This document shows, one piece after another, positions 42,655 to 51,887 of a stretch of DNA of 64,000 nucleotides (position 1 is the stretch's first letter; every line of letters starts with the position of its first letter). Below the pieces are notes generated by a model. It saw nothing but the letters and a program-made list of their open reading frames with translations, had not been told where the DNA came from and searched no databases. This DNA comes from Shewanella loihica PV-4 (GTDB lineage: Bacteria > Pseudomonadota > Gammaproteobacteria > Enterobacterales > Shewanellaceae). Position numbers and translations under genes: made by a program. Location of the stretch: the NCBI RefSeq assembly GCF_000016065.1, contig NC_009092.1, forward strand, positions 682,001 to 746,000. Direction: 5' to 3'.

Positions 42655-45600
42655 TTATTGGTTGGCCTTGGGACACTCTGTTGGTGTCTCGGCTGCCATA
42701 TTGGCATACTCGGGTTGCAATATCATTGGCTGTATCTGTGCTTTTAACGAAGCCGATTGCCCTGAGCTGTCAGCGCCGCTGGCGATGGTGACTTTATAGG
42801 TCTTATGTGTATTTGGACATAAGTCTCTACCCGTTAACGCATCACCGCTGACATTGACAACATCACCAGCAAATTCAATGTAGTAGGTGGCAATACCGTC
42901 GTCGGCGCGAATACCTGTTAACTGGACTGTATGTTCACCTTCCTCAAGCGAGACGTTTAGTGGGCCCACCTTGCGTTGAGGTTGGTTGTTGTCATACATC
43001 ACCTTGTTATTGACCGATAATTTAAACACATCGTCGTTAAAGTTACCATTGTCACCAAAGGTGATCAGTAGCTGGCTTGGTCCAACGAATGGGTATTGAT
43101 TACTCAATATATTGGCGACCTCCACGGTGATATACCCAGTCACCGCACCATTAGGCACGATAATCACTAGGGTATCTGTGGTGGCAGACTTTACCGCAGC
43201 TCTAATACGTTCCCCATTCGCACCGCTAAAGGTGACGATATTGCCCATTGGTTGTTTACTAAAACCAATGCCACTTATCTCTAACTCTGTGCCGGGAGAA
43301 GCCTTGTTAGGCGTTATGTTAGTGATCGTGAGATCTGTGCCGATTAGAATTTCATAAGGTACCTCGGCCACCTCATCTCTGTGGTGAACCTCAACCTTTA
43401 AGGGGCCTACAGCATTCTCGATTTGGCTTATGTCATTAAGGTCAAAGGTCAGTTCAGTGCCCAGTTTATTGACGCTTACGAAACTGGTGTCGAGCTGCTT
43501 CTCACCCTTGCCCAGATCGAAGACTTTCACTTCTGGTTTGGTATCACCAAATACCCCTTTAACGACGGCCATGCCACTTCCGACTATGGTAAATCGCTTA
43601 GTTTCTTGGGTCTTCTCAATGGCTCTTGGCGTGATATCTGAGGCCTTTAGTCCCCAGGTAACGATATAGTCGAGCTTGGTCGGCACATCGACCAGATCGT
43701 CTATGGTTTTGGCCATATCGACCATAGAGTCCGCAAGCTTACTGGCTTCATATACCGAGGTAATAGTCCCCCAGCCAGGAATAAATTTTTGGGCGACCTT
43801 TTGCAGCATTTTGTTGATGAAGTATTTCTCGTCAACCTCTAATGCAGTCAGAAGTGCCATGGTGACTGGGCCGTAGGAGGCACGATTGGTTGGATCTGAG
43901 ATCACAGCCTTGATCTCTTTGCTGTATAACTCCTTCCCTAGATTAGCCGCAAGGGTCTGCCAGTCGTCAAAACTTGGCTTATCCTTGGCCATTAGTTTGT
44001 CGATCTCTGTGCTGATGGCTGGCAGGTATTGATAAACGGCCTTGACGATTGCCAGGGCTGTTGCCTGTTTCTTGTATTTGCTGTCGTTGAGGTCTATGCC
44101 CGCCGCATCGAATAATATGGAGTAAAACCGAATGACGACATTATCTATAATGGTCCTGATCGCCAACATCTTACGGGCATCTTGAGCTCGCTTATCGTAG
44201 GCCTCTTGTCCCCTGAAGCTGAATGGGCTGGGGCCGAAAATGCCATCAACGCCAGGTGTGATGATCTGGTATAGGCAATCTGTATAGACGCACTTGTCGA
44301 TAAGGGAATCACTCGACCAGAGCGAAATGCCTAACCAGGTACCAGATTGCGGCCCCATCATACCCGAATCCCAAGGGGTAGTGATATGGTCGGCAATCGG
44401 TTTGTTGAGAGAGGCTAGATCTGTTTTTATCTCTCCTGTTTTGGAATCGATAGGATAGATTCTGGCGCTTAGGTAGAGCTGACTGCGATTTCTTATTTCA
44501 ACGCAGCCATCGGCATTCAATACTTGGTACCACTTGGGATCGACCCCTTCGCCACAGTTATTCATTATCTCTGTACTGTTTTCGGCGAAGGTTGTGGCCG
44601 CCATCGACATGTCGAAGGCTTGCCAAGTGCCATTAGTCTCTGGATAGGAGACTATGCTGGGTTCAATAGCCGATAGTGCCTGGTTGGTACTCGATCCCGC
44701 GGCATCGTCATCTAGAGGAGTAAACCTAGCCTTGGATGGTGACAACGAGGATTTCAGCAAACGCTTTGAGGTTAGCTCTTCCTTGATTTTGGACTCAAAC
44801 CGGTTGAGTAGATCGTAAGCTTCAGCTTTTCTCGCCTTATAGCCGAAGAAGCTCGTATCTTTGGCTAGTGCCGCTTTGGCCTCTGCGAGGTAAGCTTGGT
44901 ATGCCTGTGTTGTCTGCACTATTTGCATGAACTTCTCTGTGCCGACACCTTTTGCCTCATAGTAATAGTTCATATGAAGTACCAAGCTTGCCAAGGCTGT
45001 CGATTCGAAGCTCAATGAGATACTGTCTTGGTTCATGGAATAGACTGTACTCAGGTAGGCTTCGAGTTGGCCGTCGGCACCCTGGGTATAAGAGAAGATG
45101 ACTTCCGCCTCACTCCCCATTTTCTCCAATTCGAAGCTATTACCATTAAGCGCCTTGGCCATCTCGGGATAGATGCCCCCTATCGCAGCTAAAGGTTTGG
45201 CTGAAGGTTCGAGGACGTTAACGGCTATCTCTTGTGTGATGATGAAGGTGATGGGGTTACTCTGTCCGTGAGCATTGCTGACAGAGTAGCTACCACCACT
45301 CAATGTCTCTGGCACTGTGGTTCGAACAGTGTTTTCATCGACGAACTGGGCATTGACAGGTTGGTTGTTGAAGAAAACGCTGGTGTCTTCATCAAAGTTG
45401 TCACCACTAAGTGTTATCTGTTGGCCTGGTTTGAGACTTCTAGGGTTAGAACTCATGAGTATTGGCAGTTCAGCGTCGCCAATTTCAATTGGAAATGGGT
45501 CTGATTTATTTGTGCCGATAACAATCGAGAGCGCGCCCTTACCCATATCTTGGGGAAGTAAAAACCTTAGGTGGCTTCTTTGCGATGCGTGTTCGACCTG

Positions 45601-46878
45601 CTTTGGAAATAGGTTGTAAATTCTGCCATTTATGTTCACCACTAACAGCGTGTTTTCAGACGCACTAGACACTCCTTCGACGGTGAGTTCGAATTCATCC
45701 CCGGCTCTGAGATAGTTTTTGATCTTATTCTGCTGGAAGAGGGTGTGCAGAGATTCGATAAAGAGATCGCCTGGCTTGGTCCAGGAGACAATAGTGGCCG
45801 GGATTAAACGTTGAGCGTCATTCTTGTCGAAGATATCGTCGTTGTCGTCGTCGTTGTCTAAGTGATCAATGAATTTATCGTTATCCGTGTTAGTGGGATC
45901 ATTGCTGTTGCCACTTTCTAGTTGATCATCAATACCGTTACCGTCGGCATCGCGCTCAAGGAAGTTGGGGGCGCCGTCATTGTCCAAATCTTCCATGCCT
46001 TCGATGGAATCGTTGAAACTATCGCCGTCTGAGTCGGTATCTAACCAATTGGGAATGCCGTCCCGGTCTGTGTCTAGTCCTAGACTCTCCAAGGCCATAC
46101 TGAATTCGATACCGTCAATGATCTTGTCTTTATCTTGATCATTTTCATTGATATCTGCGCCTAAGGCGGGCTCTTTCGTATCGTCGAATCCGTCGATATC
46201 CTGATCGTTAAACATAGTCACTTGATAGGTGAGGTCGCTACCGCCAGCATAGTTCTCATCTATGATACTGAGCTGATAAGTACCTGGTGTATAGACGGGA
46301 AAGTTCACTACATAGGTATTTGCACGAGTGTATCGATATAGTTGAATGTCATTAATGACCAAACCATTGGCATCTGAAACATAAACCTGAGGTTTAAACC
46401 TTGCCGAAGGTGAAGTGAAATAGGCTGTGTAAGATTGCGGCTTATCGACATGGAATTTAAACAGGTCGCCTTTATCAAACTCTGAGTCAATGACACCTTG
46501 TACCCTGACGCCGAGATCGATTTCGATTGGGGTGGCTACCGCAGGATTGTCATTTGGCTCTTGTTCTACAAACAGAGGATAAGCATGCTTGCTAGCATCA
46601 AACGGATAGTCATCCAATTCATCTACCACGCCGTCGCCATCTTCATCCCTGTTTTCCCAGGTGCCCACCTGAGGTGGCTCTGTGGGATCGGTAGGATCCG
46701 TAGGTTCGGTCGGCTCAGTTGGATTGGTGGGATCTACAGGGTCCACAGGATCTGTCGGCACCTGAGAGTTAGGGCCTTCTCCCTCTTTGAGTTCGCCGTT
46801 ACACCCCGTTATTGCCAGGGTCGAGGTCAGCATGAGTGCCAGCCAATGTTGCTTGGTCAGGCGAGACGTGTGTTTCAT
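42655..46878 (-). CDS. 1407-residue surface lipoprotein with TSP3, PPC-like and IPT/TIG domains
   Basis: A very large lipoprotein: signal ending ITGC (Cys26), then a Pro/Thr/Asp spacer (repeats of DPVDP and TEPTDPTDP, residues 38-70). Calcium-type DxDGDG repeats (RDEDGDGVVDELDDYPFD) follow. A PPC-like domain (about 100-220, EQEPNDNPAVATPI) comes next, then more thrombospondin type 3-like repeats (about 225-360; DTDSDGDSFND). An IPT/TIG domain lies near 475-555, a long helical region at 600-1150, a second IPT domain near 1225-1305 and a Cys-containing end. It should face outward from the outer membrane. It is downstream of the tad genes on the same strand, so a role as an adhesin or pilus-associated surface protein is plausible but unproven. 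Confidence 0.8.
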   Translation of the reverse strand: MKHTSRLTKQHWLALMLTSTLAITGCNGELKEGEGPNSQVPTDPVDPVDPTNPTEPTEPTDPTDPTEPPQVGTWENRDEDGDGVVDELDDYPFDASKHAYPLFVEQEPNDNPAVATPIEIDLGVRVQGVIDSEFDKGDLFKFHVDKPQSYTAYFTSPSARFKPQVYVSDANGLVINDIQLYRYTRANTYVVNFPVYTPGTYQLSIIDENYAGGSDLTYQVTMFNDQDIDGFDDTKEPALGADINENDQDKDKIIDGIEFSMALESLGLDTDRDGIPNWLDTDSDGDSFNDSIEGMEDLDNDGAPNFLERDADGNGIDDQLESGNSNDPTNTDNDKFIDHLDNDDDNDDIFDKNDAQRLIPATIVSWTKPGDLFIESLHTLFQQNKIKNYLRAGDEFELTVEGVSSASENTLLVVNINGRIYNLFPKQVEHASQRSHLRFLLPQDMGKGALSIVIGTNKSDPFPIEIGDAELPILMSSNPRSLKPGQQITLSGDNFDEDTSVFFNNQPVNAQFVDENTVRTTVPETLSGGSYSVSNAHGQSNPITFIITQEIAVNVLEPSAKPLAAIGGIYPEMAKALNGNSFELEKMGSEAEVIFSYTQGADGQLEAYLSTVYSMNQDSISLSFESTALASLVLHMNYYYEAKGVGTEKFMQIVQTTQAYQAYLAEAKAALAKDTSFFGYKARKAEAYDLLNRFESKIKEELTSKRLLKSSLSPSKARFTPLDDDAAGSSTNQALSAIEPSIVSYPETNGTWQAFDMSMAATTFAENSTEIMNNCGEGVDPKWYQVLNADGCVEIRNRSQLYLSARIYPIDSKTGEIKTDLASLNKPIADHITTPWDSGMMGPQSGTWLGISLWSSDSLIDKCVYTDCLYQIITPGVDGIFGPSPFSFRGQEAYDKRAQDARKMLAIRTIIDNVVIRFYSILFDAAGIDLNDSKYKKQATALAIVKAVYQYLPAISTEIDKLMAKDKPSFDDWQTLAANLGKELYSKEIKAVISDPTNRASYGPVTMALLTALEVDEKYFINKMLQKVAQKFIPGWGTITSVYEASKLADSMVDMAKTIDDLVDVPTKLDYIVTWGLKASDITPRAIEKTQETKRFTIVGSGMAVVKGVFGDTKPEVKVFDLGKGEKQLDTSFVSVNKLGTELTFDLNDISQIENAVGPLKVEVHHRDEVAEVPYEILIGTDLTITNITPNKASPGTELEISGIGFSKQPMGNIVTFSGANGERIRAAVKSATTDTLVIIVPNGAVTGYITVEVANILSNQYPFVGPSQLLITFGDNGNFNDDVFKLSVNNKVMYDNNQPQRKVGPLNVSLEEGEHTVQLTGIRADDGIATYYIEFAGDVVNVSGDALTGRDLCPNTHKTYKVTIASGADSSGQSASLKAQIQPMILQPEYANMAAETPTECPKANQ

Positions 46879-46956
46879 TTTATATATCCCTATGATTTTA
46901 CAAGGTCCAGAATTCTTGTTTGGTATTGAATATTGGGTTTAGCTGTTTCGCTGAGC

Positions 46957-47640
46957 TTACATTCGAAATGGTGTCTGCATACGCATCAGTCCCTGAGCCG
47001 TGATTGCCAAATACGTATCACCTGTTGCCAATCCCAGCACGTTGCAGGCCAGCTGTTCCCGGCTTGGGTTATAGAAGGGGGAGGTGACTATCTCCTTAAT
47101 GAGGTAGTTGGCAAAGGGGACGATCAGCTTTTGGCACCAGCGCACCTCTATCTGCAGCAGGTTGGCGTCCTGCACATTCAGTTGTCGGTTATTGCCCACG
47201 TTCTTGGGGGCTGGGTCACGAAACATCAGGTTGTTGTTGGGGATCTCATAGCGAGAGCCTGTGTCATATCGACTTCGCACCTTGAAGCGGTCGAAGGTTT
47301 CTCTGTCAGGGCTGAGTATGGTTATTTGACTTTGTACCAAGGTGGCGAGTCTTGCCTTGGCGAAGGCCTGAACCGTGTCACTCGTGCCCGTGCCGTGGGC
47401 AAATAGCGGCATCATCCCCTGGGCCAGCCCTTTGCGCATCTCGTCAATATTGCCATGGTGTAGGGTGCCGGCCCGAACGGCGGCAACCGTGGCCGCATCC
47501 AGGGTGCTCTTGCTGGTATAGATAAAGGCCCACTGCACGATCAACATCATGGCAACCAGAATGATGGGAATAAGAAACGGCAGGGCAAGGCTGAACTCAA
47601 ACATACTCTGCCCTCGCTGTTTCGATCGTGCCGCTATCAT
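46957..47640 (-). CDS. tadE: TadE-like pseudopilin of the Tad pilus
   Basis: A 227-residue protein with the TadE/TadG-type start: basic residues, then GQSMFEFSLALPFLIPIIL, where the prepilin peptidase would cut after the Gly. One N-terminal hydrophobic helix is followed by a soluble domain with two cysteines (RWCQ and ACNVLG) that may form a disulfide. It overlaps the tadD stop by 4 bases (ATGA) and closes the core tad operon. Confidence 0.85.
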   Translation of the reverse strand: MIAARSKQRGQSMFEFSLALPFLIPIILVAMMLIVQWAFIYTSKSTLDAATVAAVRAGTLHHGNIDEMRKGLAQGMMPLFAHGTGTSDTVQAFAKARLATLVQSQITILSPDRETFDRFKVRSRYDTGSRYEIPNNNLMFRDPAPKNVGNNRQLNVQDANLLQIEVRWCQKLIVPFANYLIKEIVTSPFYNPSREQLACNVLGLATGDTYLAITAQGLMRMQTPFRM

Positions 47641-48119
47641 AGCCCCGCCTGTGCCGTCGTTTGTGGCTGGCTCTGCAGCTGATTGAGGGCGTCGAGCAGC
47701 GCCTTGATTTGACGGCCCACGGCAGAGTCGGCATCGCCCTGGTTGCTGGCGGTATTGAGCGCATTGGTGGACTGCTTGATACGCACCAATCCCATGTTGT
47801 ACCAGGCCTTCTGGTTATTTGGCTCTAGCTCGATGCAGCGTCGATAGGCGGCGATGGCCGCTTCATGACGGTTGGTACGGGTATAGATGTTACCCAGGCG
47901 AAACCAGGCGGGCGCATAGTTAGGTACGCTCTTTAGCACCTCGAGATAGAGGCTCTCCGCCTGATCCAACATGGCCAGTTTGTAGGCATGCTCCGCCTGA
48001 GACTGAATCGCCATGATCTGCTCATTGCCCTTGTGCTCAGGCTTCTGAGGCGTAGTCGAACAGGCGCCGAGTAGCGCGGTAACGGCGACGAATAGCGAGA
48101 GGCGTATTAGTTTGCCCAT
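47637..48119 (-). CDS. tadD: TadD-like TPR lipoprotein
   Basis: A 160-residue lipoprotein: signal MGKLIRLSLFVAVTALLGAC, acylated Cys20, then three TPR units (about 40-125; AWFRLGNIYTRTNRHEAAIA and AWYNMGLVRIKQS). TadD is the small lipoprotein that supports secretin assembly in Tad systems. I start at ATG 48119 so that the lipobox is at the N terminus; the longer frame begins 27 codons earlier, inside the DUF192 gene, and would bury the signal. It overlaps the DUF192 stop by 13 bases. Confidence 0.82.
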   Translation of the reverse strand: MGKLIRLSLFVAVTALLGACSTTPQKPEHKGNEQIMAIQSQAEHAYKLAMLDQAESLYLEVLKSVPNYAPAWFRLGNIYTRTNRHEAAIAAYRRCIELEPNNQKAWYNMGLVRIKQSTNALNTASNQGDADSAVGRQIKALLDALNQLQSQPQTTAQAGL

Positions 48120-48451
48120 GTCAAAATATCTCCGGGTTTTATCTGTTTGTGGGTGGAGTTGCCTGCCGCCAGCTCCAAAACCTGGGTGGCACCTCGACAA
48201 GCACTGCTGCGCCAGGGCTTAAGATTTCGGGTGATCTTAAGCACCTTGTTGTTTTTATTGAGGTAGACGATATCCAGCGCATAGCGCATCCCCAGGGTAT
48301 GCACCGAGCTGCAGGGAGCGATAAGCATCCCCTGCTCGTGAGAGAGGGGGCGACGACCTAACAGTCCTCTGAGTCTGAGCCAGGGAGTATCGGCCACGAA
48401 GACTTCGGTGATCGCCTGTCCGTTTGGGGTTTTCAGTGTGGTTTTCTTCAT
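48107..48451 (-). CDS. DUF192 protein within the tad operon
   Basis: A 114-residue protein of the DUF192 family: RLRGLLGRRPLSHEQGMLI (about 25-43), then the SSVHTLGMRYALDIVYLN motif and the C-terminal ELAAGNSTHKQIKPGD. Function is unknown. Many DUF192 proteins are secreted; this one has no signal. It lies one base after tadC and overlaps tadD, so it is translated with the pilus genes and is presumably part of the Tad system. Confidence 0.88.
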   Translation of the reverse strand: MKKTTLKTPNGQAITEVFVADTPWLRLRGLLGRRPLSHEQGMLIAPCSSVHTLGMRYALDIVYLNKNNKVLKITRNLKPWRSSACRGATQVLELAAGNSTHKQIKPGDILTWAN

Positions 48452-48452
48452 G

Positions 48453-49316
48453 TTAGAGCTCGTACATAAACTTCATGGCAATCGGGAAGGCCAAGATCAT
48501 AAAGGTCACGGGAAAGATGAAGACGATCAGCGGGAAGACCAGCTTGACCGGTGCTTCCAGAGCCTTCTTCTCGGCGCGCTGAAAACGCTCTATTCGGCGT
48601 TGATCAGACTGGATCCTCAGTGTCTGGCCCAGGCTGGCACCGGTTCTTTCCGCCTGTGCCAGGGCGCTGACCAGGCTGTTGACCTCGGTCACCTGCACAC
48701 GATCGGCCATGTTACGAAACGCCTGGGCACGTGACATACCGGCGCGCATGTCGCGAATTACCTTCTCAAATTCGATGCGCAGTGGTCCGGCTGGGCCGCG
48801 CTCGACCGCCTGACTGAGTGCGCCCGTCATGTTCAGGCCCGCCTCGATCGACATAGTGAGGTAGTCCAGATACACGGGCAGGCTCTTGACGATCAGCCCC
48901 TGGCGTTTCTTACGCAGATCGTTGAGGGTCATCACAGGCAGAAAGTAACCGAACACGGCGGCCAGCAGCAGATATTGAGGCACATAGGCATCGAGCATGG
49001 CGCTACATATGAGCGTCAGCCCCAGGCTAAACAGGGTGCTCAGAATGCGGATGGCAAAGTATTGCTCGGCGGTCATTATGTAAGATAACCCTGAGACCTG
49101 GAGCTTCTTGGAGACCCGCTCCAGATAATCGACGCTGAGGTTCTCACTGACATAGAAGGCCAGCAGGCGCACCAGGGGCCAGATAAGCTTAAGACCCGGC
49201 GAAAGCGGGTCCATAAATTCACGGTTTTCCTTCGGTACTCTGTGGTAGATGCGGGCGCAGCTTACGGTCAGGAAAACGAAGGAGATCACGAAGCAGGCGA
49301 CAATAAGATTGACCAT
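48453..49316 (-). CDS. tadC: TadC, inner-membrane platform protein of the Tad pilus
   Basis: A 287-residue polytopic protein of the type II secretion F family. Four helices: near residues 1-20, 93-130 (two) and 265-285 (LVFPLIVFIFPVTFMILAF). The cytoplasmic GSPF domain holds LTMSIEAGLNMTGALSQAVE and NSLVSALAQAERTGASLG. With TadB it forms the platform on which pilin is extruded. It follows tadB by 8 bases. Confidence 0.92.
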   Translation of the reverse strand: MVNLIVACFVISFVFLTVSCARIYHRVPKENREFMDPLSPGLKLIWPLVRLLAFYVSENLSVDYLERVSKKLQVSGLSYIMTAEQYFAIRILSTLFSLGLTLICSAMLDAYVPQYLLLAAVFGYFLPVMTLNDLRKKRQGLIVKSLPVYLDYLTMSIEAGLNMTGALSQAVERGPAGPLRIEFEKVIRDMRAGMSRAQAFRNMADRVQVTEVNSLVSALAQAERTGASLGQTLRIQSDQRRIERFQRAEKKALEAPVKLVFPLIVFIFPVTFMILAFPIAMKFMYEL

Positions 49317-49324
49317 GATATTTC

Positions 49325-50176
49325 CTATACGTCTATCGCGACGATCTTACGGATCGACAGGTAGCCACTGGTGAGCATGATGATGACCAGGGCAATCAGG
49401 GCCCACCCCATAGGCTCGGTGAGAATACGGCCCATGGCGGAGGGCTCCATGTGATAGAGCACCACGCCGATAAAGACGGGCAGCAGTGTCATCACTATCC
49501 CTTGCATCTTGCCCTGGGAGGTCAGGGCATCTATCTTGCCTTCCATCTCTATCTTCTTACGCAGGGTGGCGGATAGGCGTTGTAGCACCTCCGCCAGGTT
49601 GCCCCCGACCTCGCGGGAGATCTGCATGCCGGCGGTCACTAGCTGAAACTCCTCTTCGGGGATGCGTTTAAACATGTTGTCCAGCGCCGTGTTGAATTCC
49701 ACCCCCAGGCGCTGCTCGCGCAGGAAGAGCTGAAACTCTTGCTTGATCGGCGCCTCCATCTCTTCGGCCATAAACTCGATGGCGTTGCTGACGTTGGCCC
49801 CCGACTGCATCGAAGAGGCGATCATGTTGAGTGCATCGGGCAGCTGGTGGACAAACTTGCGGCGACGGCGCTTATGCAGGAACTGATAGGCGAAGCGCGG
49901 TAGCAGCGCCAGTGCGATACTCAATAATATCCCCAGCACCCAGGAGCCGAAGAAGAGCCGCACCAGGAAAGGCACCGCCAACAGGGTCAGCATGTTGATG
50001 ACAAACAGCTGCCTAGGTTCGATAAACAGGAACATATCGAACAGGTTGGTGCGGGCCGAGCTGGTAAAGGTTTCCTGATAGCGTTTGGCGAAGCGTGTCG
50101 ACAGATGCTTAAGCGCCCACACCAGTATGGTGACCGAGGCGAACGCCAGCATGGCGGCGATTAACGGACTACTCAT
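49325..50176 (-). CDS. tadB: TadB, inner-membrane platform protein of the Tad pilus
   Basis: A 283-residue GSPF-family protein and the paralogue of TadC. It has N-terminal helices, then the GSPF domain with LPDALNMIASSMQSGANVSN (about 118-137) and FQLVTAGMQISREVGGNLAE, then two C-terminal helices. It overlaps the end of tadA by 8 bases. Confidence 0.92.
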   Translation of the reverse strand: MSSPLIAAMLAFASVTILVWALKHLSTRFAKRYQETFTSSARTNLFDMFLFIEPRQLFVINMLTLLAVPFLVRLFFGSWVLGILLSIALALLPRFAYQFLHKRRRRKFVHQLPDALNMIASSMQSGANVSNAIEFMAEEMEAPIKQEFQLFLREQRLGVEFNTALDNMFKRIPEEEFQLVTAGMQISREVGGNLAEVLQRLSATLRKKIEMEGKIDALTSQGKMQGIVMTLLPVFIGVVLYHMEPSAMGRILTEPMGWALIALVIIMLTSGYLSIRKIVAIDV

Positions 50177-51878
50177 AGCGGCTGTCCTTGTCGAAGATAT
50201 CCAGACGCACGGCGATCCCTTGTTTTCTTAGCTGTTCGTAAAACTCGGGCAGAGTGCCGGTTGCGGTGTAATAGCCCTGTACCTTGCCCTGCTCGTCGAA
50301 GCCGGTCTGCTGGAATTTGAAGATCTCCGACAGTTGCACCACAGTGCCTTCGATGCCAGTAACCTCACAGATGCTGGTGACCCGGCGCGAACCGTCACAG
50401 AAGCGTGACTGCTGCACTATGATGTTGACCGCCGAGGTGATCTGCTCGCGGATCGCCGTGACAGGTAGATCCATTCCCGCCATCATCACCATCACCTCGA
50501 GACGTGAGATGCAGTCTCTTGGCGAGTTGGAGTGGGCCGTGGTGAGCGAACCGTCGTGACCCGTGTTCATCGCCTGCAACATGTCGAGCGCCTCACCGCC
50601 ACGACACTCACCGATCACCACGCGATCGGGACGCATCCGTAGGCAGTTCTTGACCAGATCGCGGATCTCTATGGCACCCTTGCCCTCTTGGTTAGGGGGA
50701 CGGGCCTCGAGGGAGACCAGGTTAGGCTGATAGAGCTGAAGTTCGGCGGCATCTTCCACGGTGACGATACGTTCGTTGTCTGGGATGAAGTTAGACAGTA
50801 CGTTTAGCAGGGTAGTCTTACCCGAGCCTGTCCCCCCGGAGATGACGACGTTGCGCTTCTGCTTCACGGCGATCTCGAGAAACTCCGCCATGGCCTGGCT
50901 CATGGAGCCAAAGGCCACCAGATCGTTGCAGCTCAGGCGTCGTTGCATAAATTTACGTATGGTGATGCAGGGCCCCTTGAGTGCCAGCGGGGGGATCACC
51001 GCATTCACGCGGGAACCATCCTTGAGGCGGGCATCCACCATGGGGGAGCTCTCGTCGATACGTCGGCCAATGGGGGTCACGATTCGTTCGATGGCGCCGA
51101 GTACCGCCTGATCGTCTGAGAAGGCGATATCCGACAGGTAGAGGTTACCCGCCTTCTCATAGAAGATCTGATCATGGCTGTTGACCATGATCTCAGTGAC
51201 ATCCGGGTCGGCAATCAGCCCCTCGAGCGGCCCTAGGCCTATGGTCTCGTCCAAGACCTCTTTGGTCAGCGCCGAGATCTCGATGTCGTCGGGTAACTTG
51301 AAGTTGTCGATGATCTGCTTGAGCAGCACCTCACTCTGGGCGCGCAGCTCGGTATCACTCATCTCGTTAACGTTAACCCGGCGCAGATCCATCTGCTTGA
51401 GTAGCTCGGTATGCACCTTGCGGCGCCACTCGTTGCGTCTCTGAATCTGGGCGCTCTGCTCCGTCACTATTGGAGGCTGCGCCTCGACAGAGGTTACAGC
51501 AGCGGCCACGGGAGCGGCTGGTGCCACGACGGGCGCTGCAGGTGGCGGTGGCGTCTCGGCGGGGGCACTTGCCTGAAATTGCGGATCGCTGCTCTGTACC
51601 CTGAGCTGGTAATCGCCCACCTGAATCTTGTCGTTGAGGGTGAGGGGACCGAACTCCTGATGTTTCTCATCGTTCACGCGTACGCCGGTACGGCTCTTGT
51701 TGTCGACGATGAAGATCCCCTCCTCATTTTGCCGCAGGGTGGCGTGATGCTTGGAGATCTTAAAGCCCCGAAGGACGATCAGCTGATCGGGATCTTTACC
51801 CACACGGCATTCGCGGTGGATACATTGAAACTCGCCGACCTTGGTGCCCTTGGTGGTGCTGACTAAGATGTTAAACAT
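50169..51878 (-). CDS. tadA: TadA/CpaF pilus ATPase with an N-terminal FHA domain
   Basis: A 569-residue fusion. Residues 1-98 form a forkhead-associated domain: CRVGKD, FKISKHHATL (phosphothreonine-contacting Arg and Ser-x-x-His pattern) and SRTGVRVND. A Pro/Ala linker follows (about 102-140). Residues 150-560 are a TadA/CpaF secretion ATPase with Walker A SGGTGSGKTTLLN, the Asp-rich DNERIVTVEDAAELQL, Walker B VVIGECRGGEALDML and TGHDGSLTTAHSNSPRD. It powers assembly and retraction of the Flp pilus. The FHA fusion suggests control by Ser/Thr phosphorylation, or recruitment of a phosphorylated partner in the absence of a TadZ. The start follows TAGGAGCAGCTC, overlapping the cpaC stop. Confidence 0.92.
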   Translation of the reverse strand: MFNILVSTTKGTKVGEFQCIHRECRVGKDPDQLIVLRGFKISKHHATLRQNEEGIFIVDNKSRTGVRVNDEKHQEFGPLTLNDKIQVGDYQLRVQSSDPQFQASAPAETPPPPAAPVVAPAAPVAAAVTSVEAQPPIVTEQSAQIQRRNEWRRKVHTELLKQMDLRRVNVNEMSDTELRAQSEVLLKQIIDNFKLPDDIEISALTKEVLDETIGLGPLEGLIADPDVTEIMVNSHDQIFYEKAGNLYLSDIAFSDDQAVLGAIERIVTPIGRRIDESSPMVDARLKDGSRVNAVIPPLALKGPCITIRKFMQRRLSCNDLVAFGSMSQAMAEFLEIAVKQKRNVVISGGTGSGKTTLLNVLSNFIPDNERIVTVEDAAELQLYQPNLVSLEARPPNQEGKGAIEIRDLVKNCLRMRPDRVVIGECRGGEALDMLQAMNTGHDGSLTTAHSNSPRDCISRLEVMVMMAGMDLPVTAIREQITSAVNIIVQQSRFCDGSRRVTSICEVTGIEGTVVQLSEIFKFQQTGFDEQGKVQGYYTATGTLPEFYEQLRKQGIAVRLDIFDKDSRYE

Positions 51879-51887
51879 GAGCTGCTC

